A stretch of DNA of 64,000 nt from Ruminococcus sp. (GCA_015066865.1 SVNQ01000001.1:92766-156765); one strand, 5' to 3'. Shown: positions 1 to 8,673, numbered from the stretch's first letter. The notes: generated from the letters alone by a model not told the origin. Numbers and translations are program-made.

Positions 1-553
1 CAGGCTTAGCTTCAGCAGCAGTTTCTGCTTTCTTTGTTCTGGTGCACTTACGCTTAGCGGGAGCCGGTGCTTCAGCAGCAGGAGTTTCCACGGGAGCTGC
101 TACTGTTTCAACAGCCTCAGCCTTTGCAGCAGCCTTCTTGGTCGTCTTCTTTGCTGCGGGCTTCTTTGCAGCAGGCTTCTTCTCAGCAGCAGTTTTCTTG
201 GAAGCTGCCTTTTTGGTCTTCTTTACGGGAAGCTGTGCAAATACTGCGCTGAGCATTGCCATCTTGTCGAAGTTGCCCTCGAAATAAATGGTGCCGTCCG
301 CAATTGCCTGCTCCACATTCAGCTTGCCTGCCATTACAGCGAGGAGGGATTCCTCGGATGCTGCAACCAGAGCGTCTCTGTCAACATAATCATAGGGTTC
401 AACATTGAGCTTGCCCTCAGCAGCTTCGATATAGAAAATGCCCTCAGCCTCCCCCGTTACGTTCACCTGTACAGCGATATGCTCGCTGACTGCGGATGCG
501 TCAACAGCGGTCAGGGTATCCTGTACTTTTTTTACCAGTTCATGATATGTCAT
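1..553 (-). CDS. SCP2 sterol-binding domain protein with Lys/Ala-rich tail (C-terminus beyond window)
   Basis: The frame opens with ATG at 553 behind an AGAAAGGTGAG ribosome site and stays open to the left edge, so the C-terminus is missing. Residues 1-110 look like an SCP2/sterol-carrier fold: alternating beta strands, then a stretch reading GKLNVEQAIADGTIYFEG, the usual end of this domain, which forms a lipid-binding pocket. From residue 111 the protein changes to repeated KKxAAKKPAAKK runs and then Ala/Pro/Glu-rich sequence, resembling histone-H1-like tails. The ligand is unknown. The tail suggests nucleic-acid or polyanion contact, but that is inference. It is divergent from glgA and has its own promoter at 605-633. 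The domain call is good; the function is not known. Confidence 0.72.
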   Translation of the reverse strand, partial: MTYHELVKKVQDTLTAVDASAVSEHIAVQVNVTGEAEGIFYIEAAEGKLNVEPYDYVDRDALVAASEESLLAVMAGKLNVEQAIADGTIYFEGNFDKMAMLSAVFAQLPVKKTKKAASKKTAAEKKPAAKKPAAKKTTKKAAAKAEAVETVAAPVETPAAEAPAPAKRKCTRTKKAETAAEAKP

Positions 554-604
554 GATTTTTCTCACCTTTCTGTGTTTTGTGAAAATTTCGCTTGTTATGG
601 ATAT

Positions 605-633
605 ATTATAGCGTAACAAGCAGATTTCGTCAA
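605..633 (-). promoter_or_regulatory. Promoter of the SCP2-domain gene
   Basis: On the minus strand TTGACG (628-633) and TATAAT (605-610) are separated by 17 bases, a near-consensus vegetative promoter about 50 bases before the ATG at 553. The rest of the 360-base divergent gap to glgA (634-850) shows no other clear signal. Confidence 0.8.
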
Positions 634-852
634 TGAAAAATCCGAAATTTCCGCATTTAACACAAGATTGCATCATGATTTCCGTATAATTTTAGATAAA
701 GAGTGCATAGAATTTGCGCAAGCCGATTTTCTGGCGGATTATCCCAGAATACCGCAAAAATCCCCCTGCATGCCTGAAAAAGTTGTTTGGGGCGGAATAT
801 GTCGGATCTGTATATTTTCAGCATGCAAAAGATGAAAAAACGCCAACCTCTC

Positions 853-881
853 TTGACGATACGCCGAAAATGGAGTATAAT
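853..881 (+). promoter_or_regulatory. Promoter of glgA
   Basis: TTGACG (853-858), a 17-base spacer and TATAAT (876-881) lie about 30 bases before the glgA ATG. The leader is short and leaves no room for a riboswitch. Confidence 0.8.
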
Positions 882-913
882 AAGGGTAACAATGAATTGA
901 GGAGGGATTTCTC

Positions 914-2362
914 ATGACCAATATTTTATTTGCCGCTTCCGAATGTGTTCCGTTCATCAAGACGGGCGGTCTTGCCGATGTTGTCGGCGCACTGCCCAAG
1001 AGCCTTGACAAATCCCGTTTTGATGTGCGTGTCATCATTCCGTACTATACCTGTATTCCGGCACGTTTCCGTAATTTCTTCCATTATCGTCACCATTTCT
1101 ATATGGACTACGCGGACAGGCAGGAGCATGTCGGCATTATGGAGTATGAATATGACGGCATTAAGTTTTATTTCGTAGATAACGAGTATTATTTCAGCGG
1201 TGCAACCCCCTATGGCAGCGACCTGAAGTGGGATATTGAGCGCTTCACGTTCTTTTGCAAGGCGGTTCTGGCGATGATGCCCGTCATCGGATTCCATCCG
1301 GAGATCATCCACTGCCATGACTGGCAGACGGGTCTGATTCCCGTGCTGATGCACAGTACCTTTGCGACTCATCCGTTCTATCAGGGCGTGAAATCCATCA
1401 TGACCATCCACAACCTGCGCTTCCAGGGGGTGTGGGATATTAAGACATTCCAATACAATACCGGTCTGCCGGATTATATGTTCACTCCCGACAAGCTGGA
1501 ATTTCACAGGGATGCCAACATGCTCAAGGGCGGTCTGGTGTATGCGGATTATATCACAACGGTGAGCGACACCTACGCCGAGGAGATCAAGACACCGCAG
1601 TACGGCGAACAGCTGGAAGGTCTGCTTTCTGCAAGATCGCAGTCGCTGCGCGGTATTGTCAACGGCATTGATTATGACGTGTACGATCCGCAGGCGGATG
1701 ACAAGATCTTCTGCAAATACGGCACCAAGGATGTGCTGGAGGGCAAGAAGGAGAACAAGCTCAAGCTTCAGGCAGAGCTTGGACTGCAGCAGGATGAGGG
1801 CAAAATGCTCATCGGTCTGATCTCCAGACTGACCGATCAGAAGGGTCTGAATCTGCTGTGCGATGTGTTCGACCGCTTTATGGATGAGCATACACAGTTC
1901 GTGCTGATCGGTACGGGTGATCCGAATTATGAAAATGCATTCCGCTATTTTGCAGGGCGTTATCCCGACAGAGTTTCGGCGAATATCTGCTACAATGACG
2001 CACTGGCGCATAAGCTGTATGCGGCAGCGGACATGATGCTCGTGCCGTCCCTGTTTGAGCCGTGCGGTCTGACGCAGCTGATCTCGCTGCGCTACGGTTC
2101 CATTCCGCTGGTTCGTGAAACAGGCGGTCTGAAGGATACCGTTGAGCCGTACAATGAATTTGAACTGACGGGTACGGGCTTTACGTTCGGGCCGTTCTAT
2201 GCGGAGGATTTCCTCAATACGGTCAACTATGCAAAGTCGGTGTACTTCAATTACCGCAGCAACTGGGATGATATGGTGCGCCGTGGTATGGCGAAGGATT
2301 TCTCATGGAACAGCTCCGCATGCCAGTACGAGGGCATGTACGAGTGGCTGCTGGGCAAATAA
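914..2362 (+). CDS. glgA: Glycogen synthase (ADP-glucose starch/glycogen glucosyltransferase, GT5)
   Basis: This enzyme transfers glucose from ADP-glucose to the non-reducing end of glycogen. At 482 residues it has the usual bacterial GlgA length. The N-terminal KTGGL loop (residues 16-20), which binds the nucleotide sugar, is present, as is the C-terminal GT-B signature EPCGLTQ near residue 380 followed by the RETGGLKDTV stretch. The ATG at 914 follows TTGAGGAGGG. It is monocistronic here, with its own promoter and a terminator at 2376-2409; no glgB, glgC or glgP lies next to it. Substrate choice (ADP- rather than UDP-glucose) is taken from the family. Confidence 0.95.
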   Translation: MTNILFAASECVPFIKTGGLADVVGALPKSLDKSRFDVRVIIPYYTCIPARFRNFFHYRHHFYMDYADRQEHVGIMEYEYDGIKFYFVDNEYYFSGATPYGSDLKWDIERFTFFCKAVLAMMPVIGFHPEIIHCHDWQTGLIPVLMHSTFATHPFYQGVKSIMTIHNLRFQGVWDIKTFQYNTGLPDYMFTPDKLEFHRDANMLKGGLVYADYITTVSDTYAEEIKTPQYGEQLEGLLSARSQSLRGIVNGIDYDVYDPQADDKIFCKYGTKDVLEGKKENKLKLQAELGLQQDEGKMLIGLISRLTDQKGLNLLCDVFDRFMDEHTQFVLIGTGDPNYENAFRYFAGRYPDRVSANICYNDALAHKLYAAADMMLVPSLFEPCGLTQLISLRYGSIPLVRETGGLKDTVEPYNEFELTGTGFTFGPFYAEDFLNTVNYAKSVYFNYRSNWDDMVRRGMAKDFSWNSSACQYEGMYEWLLGK

Positions 2363-2375
2363 CAGAAATTGCAGC

Positions 2376-2409
2376 GGGGCTTTCTCACAGTTGGAGAAAG
2401 CCCCATTTT
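2376..2409 (+). terminator. Terminator of glgA
   Basis: An 11-base-pair stem (GGGGCTTTCTC paired with GAGAAAGCCCC) with a 7-base loop is followed by a short T run. A longer start for the next gene would have to read through it, which is why the ATG at 2429 is preferred there. Confidence 0.85.
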
Positions 2410-2428
2410 CATAGAAAGGAAGATCGGG

Positions 2429-2878
2429 ATGAATCACGAGGAAAAAGCAAGGGAACTCTTTAAACAGGGATACAACTGTTCACAGGCGGTGCTGCTGGCA
2501 TTCTGCGACGTGACGGGACTGGATGAAAAAACGGCGCTGACGCTGTCCTCCTCCTTCGGCGGCGGCATGGGACGGATGCGTGAGGTCTGCGGTGCGGTCA
2601 GCGGCATGTTCATGGTGGCAGGGCTGCTGTACGGCTACAGCGAGCCGAATGATCAGGCAGGAAAAACAGCGCATTACAAGCGCATTCAGGAGCTTGCGGA
2701 GGAATTTCGCAAGGAAAACGGTTCGATCATCTGCCGTGAGCTTCTCGGACTTTCGGGCGGTGCGGATTCCCATGTGCCGGAGCTGAGAACGGATGCCTAC
2801 TACAAAAAACGCCCCTGCGCCGAGCTTGTGGCAATGGCGGCGAGAATCATGGATTCTTACATCGAAAGCAACAGATAA
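2429..2878 (+). CDS. C_GCAxxG_C_C family protein (probable redox/metal protein)
   Basis: A 149-residue protein with the cysteine pattern of the C_GCAxxG_C_C family: NCSQAV near residue 18, the signature CGAVSG near residue 56, ICRELLG near residue 97 and PCAELV near residue 129. The glycine-rich SSFGGGMG stretch precedes the second cysteine as usual. Members are common in anaerobes and often sit near redox genes, but their reaction is not established. The ATG at 2429 follows GAAAGGAAGATCGG and lies just after the glgA terminator, so it is preferred over an upstream in-frame start. It probably uses a weak promoter inside that gap or read-through. Confidence 0.85.
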   Translation: MNHEEKARELFKQGYNCSQAVLLAFCDVTGLDEKTALTLSSSFGGGMGRMREVCGAVSGMFMVAGLLYGYSEPNDQAGKTAHYKRIQELAEEFRKENGSIICRELLGLSGGADSHVPELRTDAYYKKRPCAELVAMAARIMDSYIESNR

Positions 2879-2883
2879 TGAAA

Positions 2884-2913
2884 ATCCCCCAAATGCCACG
2901 ACATTTGGGGGAT
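2884..2913. terminator. Bidirectional terminator between convergent genes
   Basis: A 12-base-pair perfect stem, ATCCCCCAAATG against CATTTGGGGGAT with a 6-base loop, serves the C_GCAxxG_C_C gene and the converging gene at 2919-3407. Confidence 0.85.
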
Positions 2914-2918
2914 CAGTG

Positions 2919-3407
2919 TTATTTTCGCTTTTCGGAATAGGAATCAAATAATTCGGAATACTTCTGCTTTTCCTTGTCCCTCGGCAGGATCCTTTCGGCG
3001 TAGATCAGATGTGTTTCGCCCTTGATGTTGGTGGTCTGGTTGATGCTCGGATCTCTGTGGGTGTTGGCATCATAAAACGCCTGATAGCTGTCCACGCCGT
3101 CAAATTCGATGAAGCACACGCAGTAATTCCCGTTCTGCTCCGCTTTGCCGAATGCGGAAATGTATGCATCAGCTTCACTTTCAGGAATAATCACATCATA
3201 TGCTGCAAGCAGCTCCGCCTGTTCATCCGCCGACAGATCGGTAATGTACTGTGCGGAATCGCCGAAGAAATGCTGCATCTCACGGTTTTTGTAGAAATCA
3301 TGAATTTTCATCCCTGCCTGCGTGAGCGTGACGATCAGACCGAGAATGGTAAAAATGGAAATGGTAATACCACGTTTTTTCTTGCGTTTCTTTTCGGTTT
3401 CTTCCAT
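2919..3407 (-). CDS. Small membrane-anchored protein of unknown function
   Basis: The start chosen is the ATG at 3407, behind GAGAAAGGATGCGCC; an in-frame start 13 codons upstream has no such site. The 162-residue product begins with a Lys/Arg-rich stretch, then a single hydrophobic segment (about residues 12-34), then a soluble domain of about 125 residues, so it is probably an N-terminally anchored extracytoplasmic protein. The soluble part has a recognisable alternation (an acidic helix, then YCVCFIEFDGVDSYQAFYDA) but no motif I can assign. It is not part of an operon. The call is hypothetical protein with a clear coding frame. Confidence 0.7.
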   Translation of the reverse strand: MEETEKKRKKKRGITISIFTILGLIVTLTQAGMKIHDFYKNREMQHFFGDSAQYITDLSADEQAELLAAYDVIIPESEADAYISAFGKAEQNGNYCVCFIEFDGVDSYQAFYDANTHRDPSINQTTNIKGETHLIYAERILPRDKEKQKYSELFDSYSEKRK

Positions 3408-3485
3408 GGCGCATCCTTTCTCAGTGGGGCTGTACTTTTTATTCAATTATATCACTGCTGATTCTTCTTGTCAAGGTGACTGCGT

Positions 3486-3670
3486 CGGTGCGGACTCCGC
3501 ACCCAAGCCGCCTTGTGCGGCGGAGTTTAAGGGGAATCAGCTTTGCGCTGCTTGCCGAAGGCAAAAGCGCATTGCGGACAAGAGAACCGGAGGCAATGCC
3601 AAATAAGAAATCTCGTCAGTGCGGACTCCGCACCTAATAGGAAATCTCGTCAGCGGCGACTCGCCGCTGT
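3486..3670. repeat. Cluster of short palindromic repeats upstream of nifS
   Basis: This non-coding gap carries two copies of the perfect palindrome GTGCGGA-C-TCCGCAC (3488-3502, 3619-3633), one CAGCGGCGA-C-TCGCCGCTG (3651-3669), and a smaller GCCGC/GCGGC hairpin near 3507-3522. The last two large palindromes are each preceded by the same GAAATCTCGTCAG (3607-3619 and 3641-3653), giving a 34-base repeat unit. A related palindrome in the opposite orientation follows iscU at 5417. They look like REP-type elements. Confidence 0.75.
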
Positions 3671-3687
3671 TAGACAGGCTAATAAAC

Positions 3688-3716
3688 TTGCATTTTCTGA
3701 AAAAATGTGGTATAAT
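3688..3716 (+). promoter_or_regulatory. Promoter of nifS-iscU
   Basis: TTGCAT (3688-3693), a 17-base spacer and a perfect TATAAT (3711-3716) lie about 64 bases before the nifS ATG. No IscR-type gene or evident operator is nearby. Confidence 0.75.
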
Positions 3717-3779
3717 AAAAAGAATGGCAGAGGAATGTCCTTCTGCACTGATTGTTTTGAAAAAAGAAGGGAAAAAACG

Positions 3780-4973
3780 ATGGAAAAACGATTGATTTAT
3801 GCGGATCATGCGGCGACCACCGCAGTATCCGAGGAGGTTCTGCAGGAAATGCTGCCGTATTTCACGCAGCAGTACGGCAATGCCTCCAGTATCTATAAAA
3901 TGGGACGTGCGTCCCACGAAGCACTTGATAATGCCCGTGCAAGGGTTGCGGCATGTCTGGGTGCGCAGGCGAATGAAATTTATTTTACAGCAGGCGGCTC
4001 CGAATCCGATAACTGGGCGATCAAGGGCACCTGTGACCGTCTTGCGGCACAGGGTAAAAAGCACATCATTACCAGCGTGTTCGAGCATCATGCAGTGCTG
4101 CACACCTGCGAATATCTCGAAAAGCATGGCTTTGAGGTGACCTATCTCCCCGTCAGTGCGGATGGCCTTGTGGATCCTGCGGACGTGGAAAAGGCAATCC
4201 GTGAGGATACTGCCCTTGTCACCATTATGTACGCAAACAACGAAATCGGTACCATCCAGCCGATTGCCGAGATCGGCGCTATCTGTAAGGCGCATAAGGT
4301 TCTGTTCCATACGGATGCGGTACAGGCTGTTGGTAATGTGGAGATCGACGTCAAGGCGCAGAATATTGACATGCTGTCGCTTTCCGGACATAAATTCCAT
4401 GCCCCCAAGGGCGTGGGTGCGCTGTATGTGAGAAGGGGCGTCATCCTGCCGAATCTCGTGCACGGCGGCGGTCAGGAATCAGGCAGACGTGCCGGCACGG
4501 AGAATGTTGCCGGAATTATGGGACTTGCCAAGGCAATTGAAATTGCAACGGCGGATATTCCCGGCAAGATCGCAAAGCTGACACCCCTGCGTGATAAGCT
4601 GATCGACGGCATTCTGCAGCTTCCGCAGACAAGACTCAACGGCAGCCGTGAACAGCGTCTGTGCGGCAACGTGAATGTGTCCATTGTGGGCATTGAGGGC
4701 GAGAGTCTGCTGCTGATGATGGATTATTTCGGCGTGTGCGCATCTTCCGGTTCTGCATGTACTTCGGGTTCGCTTGATCCCTCCCATGTGCTGCTGTCAC
4801 TGGGACTCAAGCACGAGGTGGCGCATGGTTCGCTGCGCCTGAGCTTCGACAGAGATTTCACCGAGGAGGATGTGGATTACATTCTGGAAGTGATTCCGCA
4901 GGTCGTAAGCCGTCTGCGTGAAATGTCGCCGATGTGGGAAAGAATGTGTAAGGAAGGCACCAGTCTGGTATAA
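3780..4973 (+). CDS. nifS: Cysteine desulfurase (NifS/IscS type)
   Basis: This is a PLP enzyme that takes sulfur from L-cysteine as a persulfide and passes it to the IscU scaffold encoded next. At 397 residues it has normal length. It opens with the typical YADHAATT; the PLP lysine is in [10 protein letters not shown] near residue 205, and the persulfide cysteine is in the [12 protein letters not shown] loop near residue 326. The long C-terminal loop marks class I (NifS/IscS) rather than SufS. The ATG at 3780 follows AAGAAGGG; upstream in-frame starts run through the promoter and repeats. The spacing to iscU is 21 bases. Confidence 0.95.
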   Translation: MEKRLIYADHAATTAVSEEVLQEMLPYFTQQYGNASSIYKMGRASHEALDNARARVAACLGAQANEIYFTAGGSESDNWAIKGTCDRLAAQGKKHIITSVFEHHAVLHTCEYLEKHGFEVTYLPVSADGLVDPADVEKAIREDTALVTIMYANNEIGTIQPIAEIGAICKAHKVLFHTDAVQAVGNVEIDVKAQNIDMLSLSGHKFHAPKGVGALYVRRGVILPNLVHGGGQESGRRAGTENVAGIMGLAKAIEIATADIPGKIAKLTPLRDKLIDGILQLPQTRLNGSREQRLCGNVNVSIVGIEGESLLLMMDYFGVCASSGSACTSGSLDPSHVLLSLGLKHEVAHGSLRLSFDRDFTEEDVDYILEVIPQVVSRLREMSPMWERMCKEGTSLV

Positions 4974-4994
4974 ATATACAGGAGGTAAGGAATT

Positions 4995-5417
4995 ATGATT
5001 TACAGTGATAAGGTAATGGACCATTTTACAAATCCCAGAAACGTGGGAGAAATTGAAAATGCAGACGGCATCGGCGAGGTCGGCAATGCCAAGTGCGGCG
5101 ATATTATGAAGATGTATCTGAAGATCGACGGCAACGTAATTACGGATGTCAAGTTCAAGACCTTCGGCTGCGGTGCGGCGGTTGCAACATCTTCCATGGC
5201 AACGGAGCTGATCATGGGCAAGACCATTGAGGAGGCGCTGCAGCTGACCAACAAGGCGGTTATGGAAGCACTCGACGGTCTGCCGCCTGTTAAGGTGCAT
5301 TGCTCCGTTCTGGCAGAACAGGCAATCAAGTCCGCACTGTGGAACTACTACGAAAAGCAGGGCATTGATCCCGAGCCGATCATCGGTAAGGTGCCTGATT
5401 GCGAGGACTGCCACTAA
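4995..5417 (+). CDS. iscU: Iron-sulfur cluster assembly scaffold (IscU/NifU N-terminal type)
   Basis: A 140-residue scaffold on which [2Fe-2S]/[4Fe-4S] clusters are built with sulfur from the upstream desulfurase. The three ligand cysteines are visible: C34 in AKCGD, C59 in FGCGAA and C103 in VHCS, together with the conserved aspartate D36. The start follows CAGGAGGTAAGG. It lacks the C-terminal Nfu and central ferredoxin domains of full NifU, so it is the stand-alone form. Two genes, nifS and iscU, form the whole operon; no hscA/hscB, fdx or regulator follows. The stop codon directly abuts a palindromic repeat at 5417. Confidence 0.93.
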   Translation: MIYSDKVMDHFTNPRNVGEIENADGIGEVGNAKCGDIMKMYLKIDGNVITDVKFKTFGCGAAVATSSMATELIMGKTIEEALQLTNKAVMEALDGLPPVKVHCSVLAEQAIKSALWNYYEKQGIDPEPIIGKVPDCEDCH

Positions 5418-5458
5418 GCGGCGAGTCGCCGCTGACGATTCGCGTGGGTAGGATTTCC
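5417..5458. repeat. Inverted copy of the nifS-upstream palindromic repeat
   Basis: The perfect palindrome AGCGGCGA-G-TCGCCGCT (5417-5433) starts on the last base of the iscU stop codon and is followed by GACGA and, after an insertion, GATTTCC. This is the reverse complement of the GGAAATC-TCGTC-palindrome arrangement at 3640-3669, so the nifS-iscU pair is flanked by oppositely oriented copies. Confidence 0.7.
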
Positions 5459-5545
5459 TGTAAGGAACATTCATTACTCGCGGCGCCAATTTTCTTACCG
5501 AAACGTGCCTTGCTTCGCAGAGGCACGTTTCGATCGAAAAGAAAG

Positions 5546-5577
5546 AAGGACGATGCATCCAAAGCATCGTCCTTTTT
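5546..5577. terminator. Bidirectional terminator between iscU and cdd
   Basis: An 11-base-pair stem, AAGGACGATGC against GCATCGTCCTT, followed by TTTTT on the plus strand. A second stem, CGAAACGTGCC/GGCACGTTTCG, lies just upstream at 5499-5532. Nearly the same terminator stem recurs after cellobiose phosphorylase at 18038. Confidence 0.85.
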
Positions 5578-5578
5578 G

Positions 5579-5962
5579 CTATAATTCGAACCGCACCGGC
5601 AAAAATTCCTTCAGCGTATGCATTCCATCCGTCAGCAGAATTTGGAACTCATTGCCGCAAAATTCCGCTATCACCTGCAAACACGCACCGCAGGGAATGC
5701 AGGGCTTTTCGGCAGGCTCCCCCTTCGGAGCGCCGCAGATGGCAATTGCGGAGAATTCCCGTTTTCCGTCCGAAACCGCCTTGAAGATCGCTGTGCGCTC
5801 CGCACAGCATCCCAGCGAATACGAGCCGTTTTCCACGTTGCAGCCCGTGTAGATCTGACCGTCAGCCGTCAGAAGTGCCGCACCGACCGCAAATCCGGAA
5901 TACTTGCAGTGGGCATGTTCTCTTGCATCCATCGCCGCCTGCATCAGTGCCTTTTCGTCCAT
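5579..5962 (-). CDS. cdd: Cytidine deaminase
   Basis: This enzyme deaminates cytidine and deoxycytidine to uridine in pyrimidine salvage. At 127 residues it matches the short tetrameric bacterial form. The zinc site is complete: CAERTA with C53 and the catalytic E55, and PCGAC with C91 and C94; the substrate loop CNVENGSY (41-48) is also present. The start at 5962 is preceded by a GGAGGG site. It lies downstream of ackA but is separated from it by a terminator (5987-6014), so it is probably expressed on its own. Confidence 0.95.
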   Translation of the reverse strand: MDEKALMQAAMDAREHAHCKYSGFAVGAALLTADGQIYTGCNVENGSYSLGCCAERTAIFKAVSDGKREFSAIAICGAPKGEPAEKPCIPCGACLQVIAEFCGNEFQILLTDGMHTLKEFLPVRFEL

Positions 5963-5986
5963 GATGAACCCTCCCTGTTTTTAAAA

Positions 5987-6014
5987 AACAGCGCACCTGA
6001 TTTCGGGTGCGCTG
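5987..6014 (-). terminator. Terminator of ackA
   Basis: The stem CAGCGCACC/GGTGCGCTG is followed on the minus strand by a run of six T. It lies 73 bases past the ackA stop and just before cdd. Confidence 0.85.
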
Positions 6015-6086
6015 TATTTTGTCGGATTTCAAAGAAATCACTTGCAATTCCTTGCTTTAGGTGTTATAATGGATATACAAGGCGCC

Positions 6087-7286
6087 TTACTTTGTTACGA
6101 GTGCCAGTGTGTCACGGGCAATGAGCAGTTCCTCGTTTGTCGGAACAACCCAAACCTGAACTCTGGAGTCGGACTGGGAAACCTTTGCGAGCTTGCCCTT
6201 AACGCCTGCGTTTGCAACAGCGTCGATCTTGATGCCCAGAATGTCCATGTCGGAGCAAACTGCTTCACGAACGTCGGGAGCATTCTCACCGATACCGCCT
6301 GTGAACAGAACTGCATCCAGACCATTCATGGCAGCTGCAAATGCGCCGATGTACTTCTTGATCTCGTATACGAGGATGTCCTTGGAAAGCTGTGCTCTCT
6401 TGTCGCCCTGCTCAGCAGCAGCGGTAACGTCACGGTTGTCGGAACCAACACCGGATACGCCCAGGAAGCCGGACTTCTTGTTCATGTAGTCGGACATCTG
6501 TGCAGGTGTGAAGCCGTGTTTTTCCATCAGGAAGGTTACAGCGGACGGGTCAACCGCACCGGTTCTGGTGCCCATCAGTACGCCGTCAAGGGGTGTGAAG
6601 CCCATGGTGGTGTCTACGGACTTGCCGCCATCAATTGCAGTAATGGAAGAACCATTGCCCAGATGGCAGGATACGATCTTCAGATCCTTGACAGGCTTGC
6701 CCATTGCTTCAGCCAGTGCTGCTGCAACAAAACGATGGGATGTGCCGTGGAAGCCGTACTTACGAACATGGTATTCCTCATAATCCGCATACGGGAAGCC
6801 GTACATATAAGCCTTTTCAGGCATTGTCTGGTGGAATGCAGTGTCAAACACAACAGCCTGCGGAACGCTCTCCGGAAGAACCTGCTTGCAGGCACGCAGA
6901 GCCAGCGCATGTGCATGGTTGTGTACGGGAGCCAGCTCACGCAGAGCGTCGATCTGGTCGATGATCTCATCGGTAACCAGTGTGGTTTCGGAGAACATCT
7001 CAGCGCCCTGTACGATACGATGACCAACAGCGGAGATCTCGTCCATGCTCTTGATCACAGCGGCATCACCCGTGGTCAGAACCTTTACCAGTTCCATGAA
7101 AGCCTCGGTGTGCGTCGGGAAATTGCAGTCAGCAGCATAGCTTCTGCCGTCTGCGGTCTTGTGTGCGATATGACCGTCAATTCCGATACGGTCGCAGTTG
7201 CCCTTTGCCAGTACGCTCTCATCCTTCATGTCCAGAAGCTGGTACTTCAGGGAGGAGCTGCCTGCGTTTACAACAAGAATCAGCAT
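6087..7286 (-). CDS. ackA: Acetate kinase
   Basis: This enzyme converts acetyl phosphate and ADP to acetate and ATP, the last energy-conserving step of acetate fermentation. The 399-residue product opens with the family signature LVVNAGSSSLK and retains the SCHLGNGSS phosphate loop and the KSGFLGVSG, DNRDV and FTGGIGEN motifs. The ATG at 7286 follows GAAAGGACG; a longer in-frame extension upstream is Lys/Phe-rich and overlaps the promoter, so it is rejected. No phosphotransacetylase gene (pta) is adjacent, unlike the common pta-ackA arrangement. Confidence 0.96.
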   Translation of the reverse strand: MLILVVNAGSSSLKYQLLDMKDESVLAKGNCDRIGIDGHIAHKTADGRSYAADCNFPTHTEAFMELVKVLTTGDAAVIKSMDEISAVGHRIVQGAEMFSETTLVTDEIIDQIDALRELAPVHNHAHALALRACKQVLPESVPQAVVFDTAFHQTMPEKAYMYGFPYADYEEYHVRKYGFHGTSHRFVAAALAEAMGKPVKDLKIVSCHLGNGSSITAIDGGKSVDTTMGFTPLDGVLMGTRTGAVDPSAVTFLMEKHGFTPAQMSDYMNKKSGFLGVSGVGSDNRDVTAAAEQGDKRAQLSKDILVYEIKKYIGAFAAAMNGLDAVLFTGGIGENAPDVREAVCSDMDILGIKIDAVANAGVKGKLAKVSQSDSRVQVWVVPTNEELLIARDTLALVTK

Positions 7287-7349
7287 ATGTAATCGTCCTT
7301 TCGATAAAAAATAATTGATTTGATAGCCCAAAAAGGCATTACCATTACT

Positions 7350-7377
7350 ATTATATACTTTTTTTGAAAAAAAGCAA
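7350..7377 (-). promoter_or_regulatory. Promoter of ackA
   Basis: On the minus strand TTGCTT (7372-7377) and TATAAT (7350-7355) are separated by 16 bases. It lies in the divergent gap shared with tmcAL. Confidence 0.7.
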
Positions 7378-7470
7378 GTCTTTTTTCGAATTTTCATAAA
7401 AAAATCTGTCCGCTGCGTTCAAAAATGCAGCGGAATGAAGAAAACCTATCAAAAGCAAAGGAGAACCATT

Positions 7471-8673
7471 ATGAAAGTCAGTGCCATCATCTGCGAATAC
7501 AACCCCATGCACAACGGACATGTGCATCACATCCGCAAGACCCGTGAAAACGGAGCAACCCATATTATCGGCCTGCTCAGCAGCAATTTTGTGCAGCGCG
7601 GCGACGTTGCGCTGCTTGACAAGTTTGACCGTGCGAAGCTTGCCATCCGGCATGGTGTGGATCTGGTGATCGAGCTTCCTGTTGCATTTTCCAATGCAAC
7701 AGCCGAGCTGTATGCAACGGGAGCGGTGTCCATCCTGAACAACATCGGCATTGTCGATGAACTGAGCTTCGGAAGCTCCTGCAGTGATCTGGAGTGTCTG
7801 GAGCTGCTGACAGAAGCATCGCTGTCCACAACACAGCAGTATCAGGATCGCATTCGTGAGCGTATGCGTCAGGGTGAGTCCTATCCGGCGGCATTGTGGG
7901 AGATCGTTCGTCAGCGCTACGGAAACAAGGTGGCGGGCATGATGCATGATCCGAACAATATGCTGGCAATTGAGTATATGAAGGCAATGTACAAGGTAGG
8001 TGCGCATTTCAATCCGTTCACCATTGAGCGTCAGTGCGTCATTCATGACAGCATGGAACCAAGTGATATGTATGCAAGCGCAAGCTTTGTACGCAAGTCC
8101 GTTGCCGAAGGGGATATGGCATATGTGGAGTATGTGCCGGAGGAAACGGCAAAGCTGATCGCACAGCGTACAAGCGAGGGCAAGATTGCAGATGTTCGCC
8201 GTCTGGAACGACTGATCCTGCACCGCATCCGCACCATGCAGCCCGAGGAGCTGCTGGAGCTTCCGGATGTGAACGAATCCCTGCAGAACCGCATTTATGC
8301 GGCAAGGCATGCGAACAGCTGGGATGAACTGCTGGCAGGTGTCAAGGCAAAGTGCTACACCATGTCCCGCATCCGCCGCATCATGATGGCGGCAGTGATC
8401 GGCATTCGCAGGGATGACCTGCGTTATTATCCGCCGTATGCACGGGTGATCGCCTTCAATGAGCGCGGCAAGGAACTGATGGGCTATGCCAAGAAGAAAA
8501 GCCGCATTCCGATCAATACGTCCCTTGCAAAGCTCAGCGAGGAGGGCAGACTTGCCAACAAATTCGTGCGGCTGGAGGAGAGGGCAACGGATGTTTACGG
8601 ACTTTCCGTGGAGAACATGTTTTCAGCGGAGCAGGATTTCCGCATGAAAATTGTTCCCGAGGTGACAAAATGA
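7471..8673 (+). CDS. tmcAL: tRNA(Met) cytidine acetate ligase
   Basis: The family (formerly YlbM) acetylates the wobble cytidine of elongator tRNA(Met), using acetate and ATP. The 400-residue product begins MKVSAIICEYNP followed by the nucleotidyltransferase HNGH motif at about residues 14-17, and contains the GALSILNN/SFGSS-like core, here GAVSILNN and SFGSSC. The ATG at 7471 sits behind AAAGGAGA; an earlier in-frame ATG lacks a site. It stands divergent from acetate kinase, whose product is its acetyl donor, which may be coincidence. It overlaps the next gene by 4 bases (ATGA), so the two are translationally coupled. Confidence 0.92.
   Translation: MKVSAIICEYNPMHNGHVHHIRKTRENGATHIIGLLSSNFVQRGDVALLDKFDRAKLAIRHGVDLVIELPVAFSNATAELYATGAVSILNNIGIVDELSFGSSCSDLECLELLTEASLSTTQQYQDRIRERMRQGESYPAALWEIVRQRYGNKVAGMMHDPNNMLAIEYMKAMYKVGAHFNPFTIERQCVIHDSMEPSDMYASASFVRKSVAEGDMAYVEYVPEETAKLIAQRTSEGKIADVRRLERLILHRIRTMQPEELLELPDVNESLQNRIYAARHANSWDELLAGVKAKCYTMSRIRRIMMAAVIGIRRDDLRYYPPYARVIAFNERGKELMGYAKKKSRIPINTSLAKLSEEGRLANKFVRLEERATDVYGLSVENMFSAEQDFRMKIVPEVTK

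Noticed and set aside
714..917. A 67-codon plus-strand frame before glgA
   Set aside because: It contains the glgA promoter and lacks a ribosome site.
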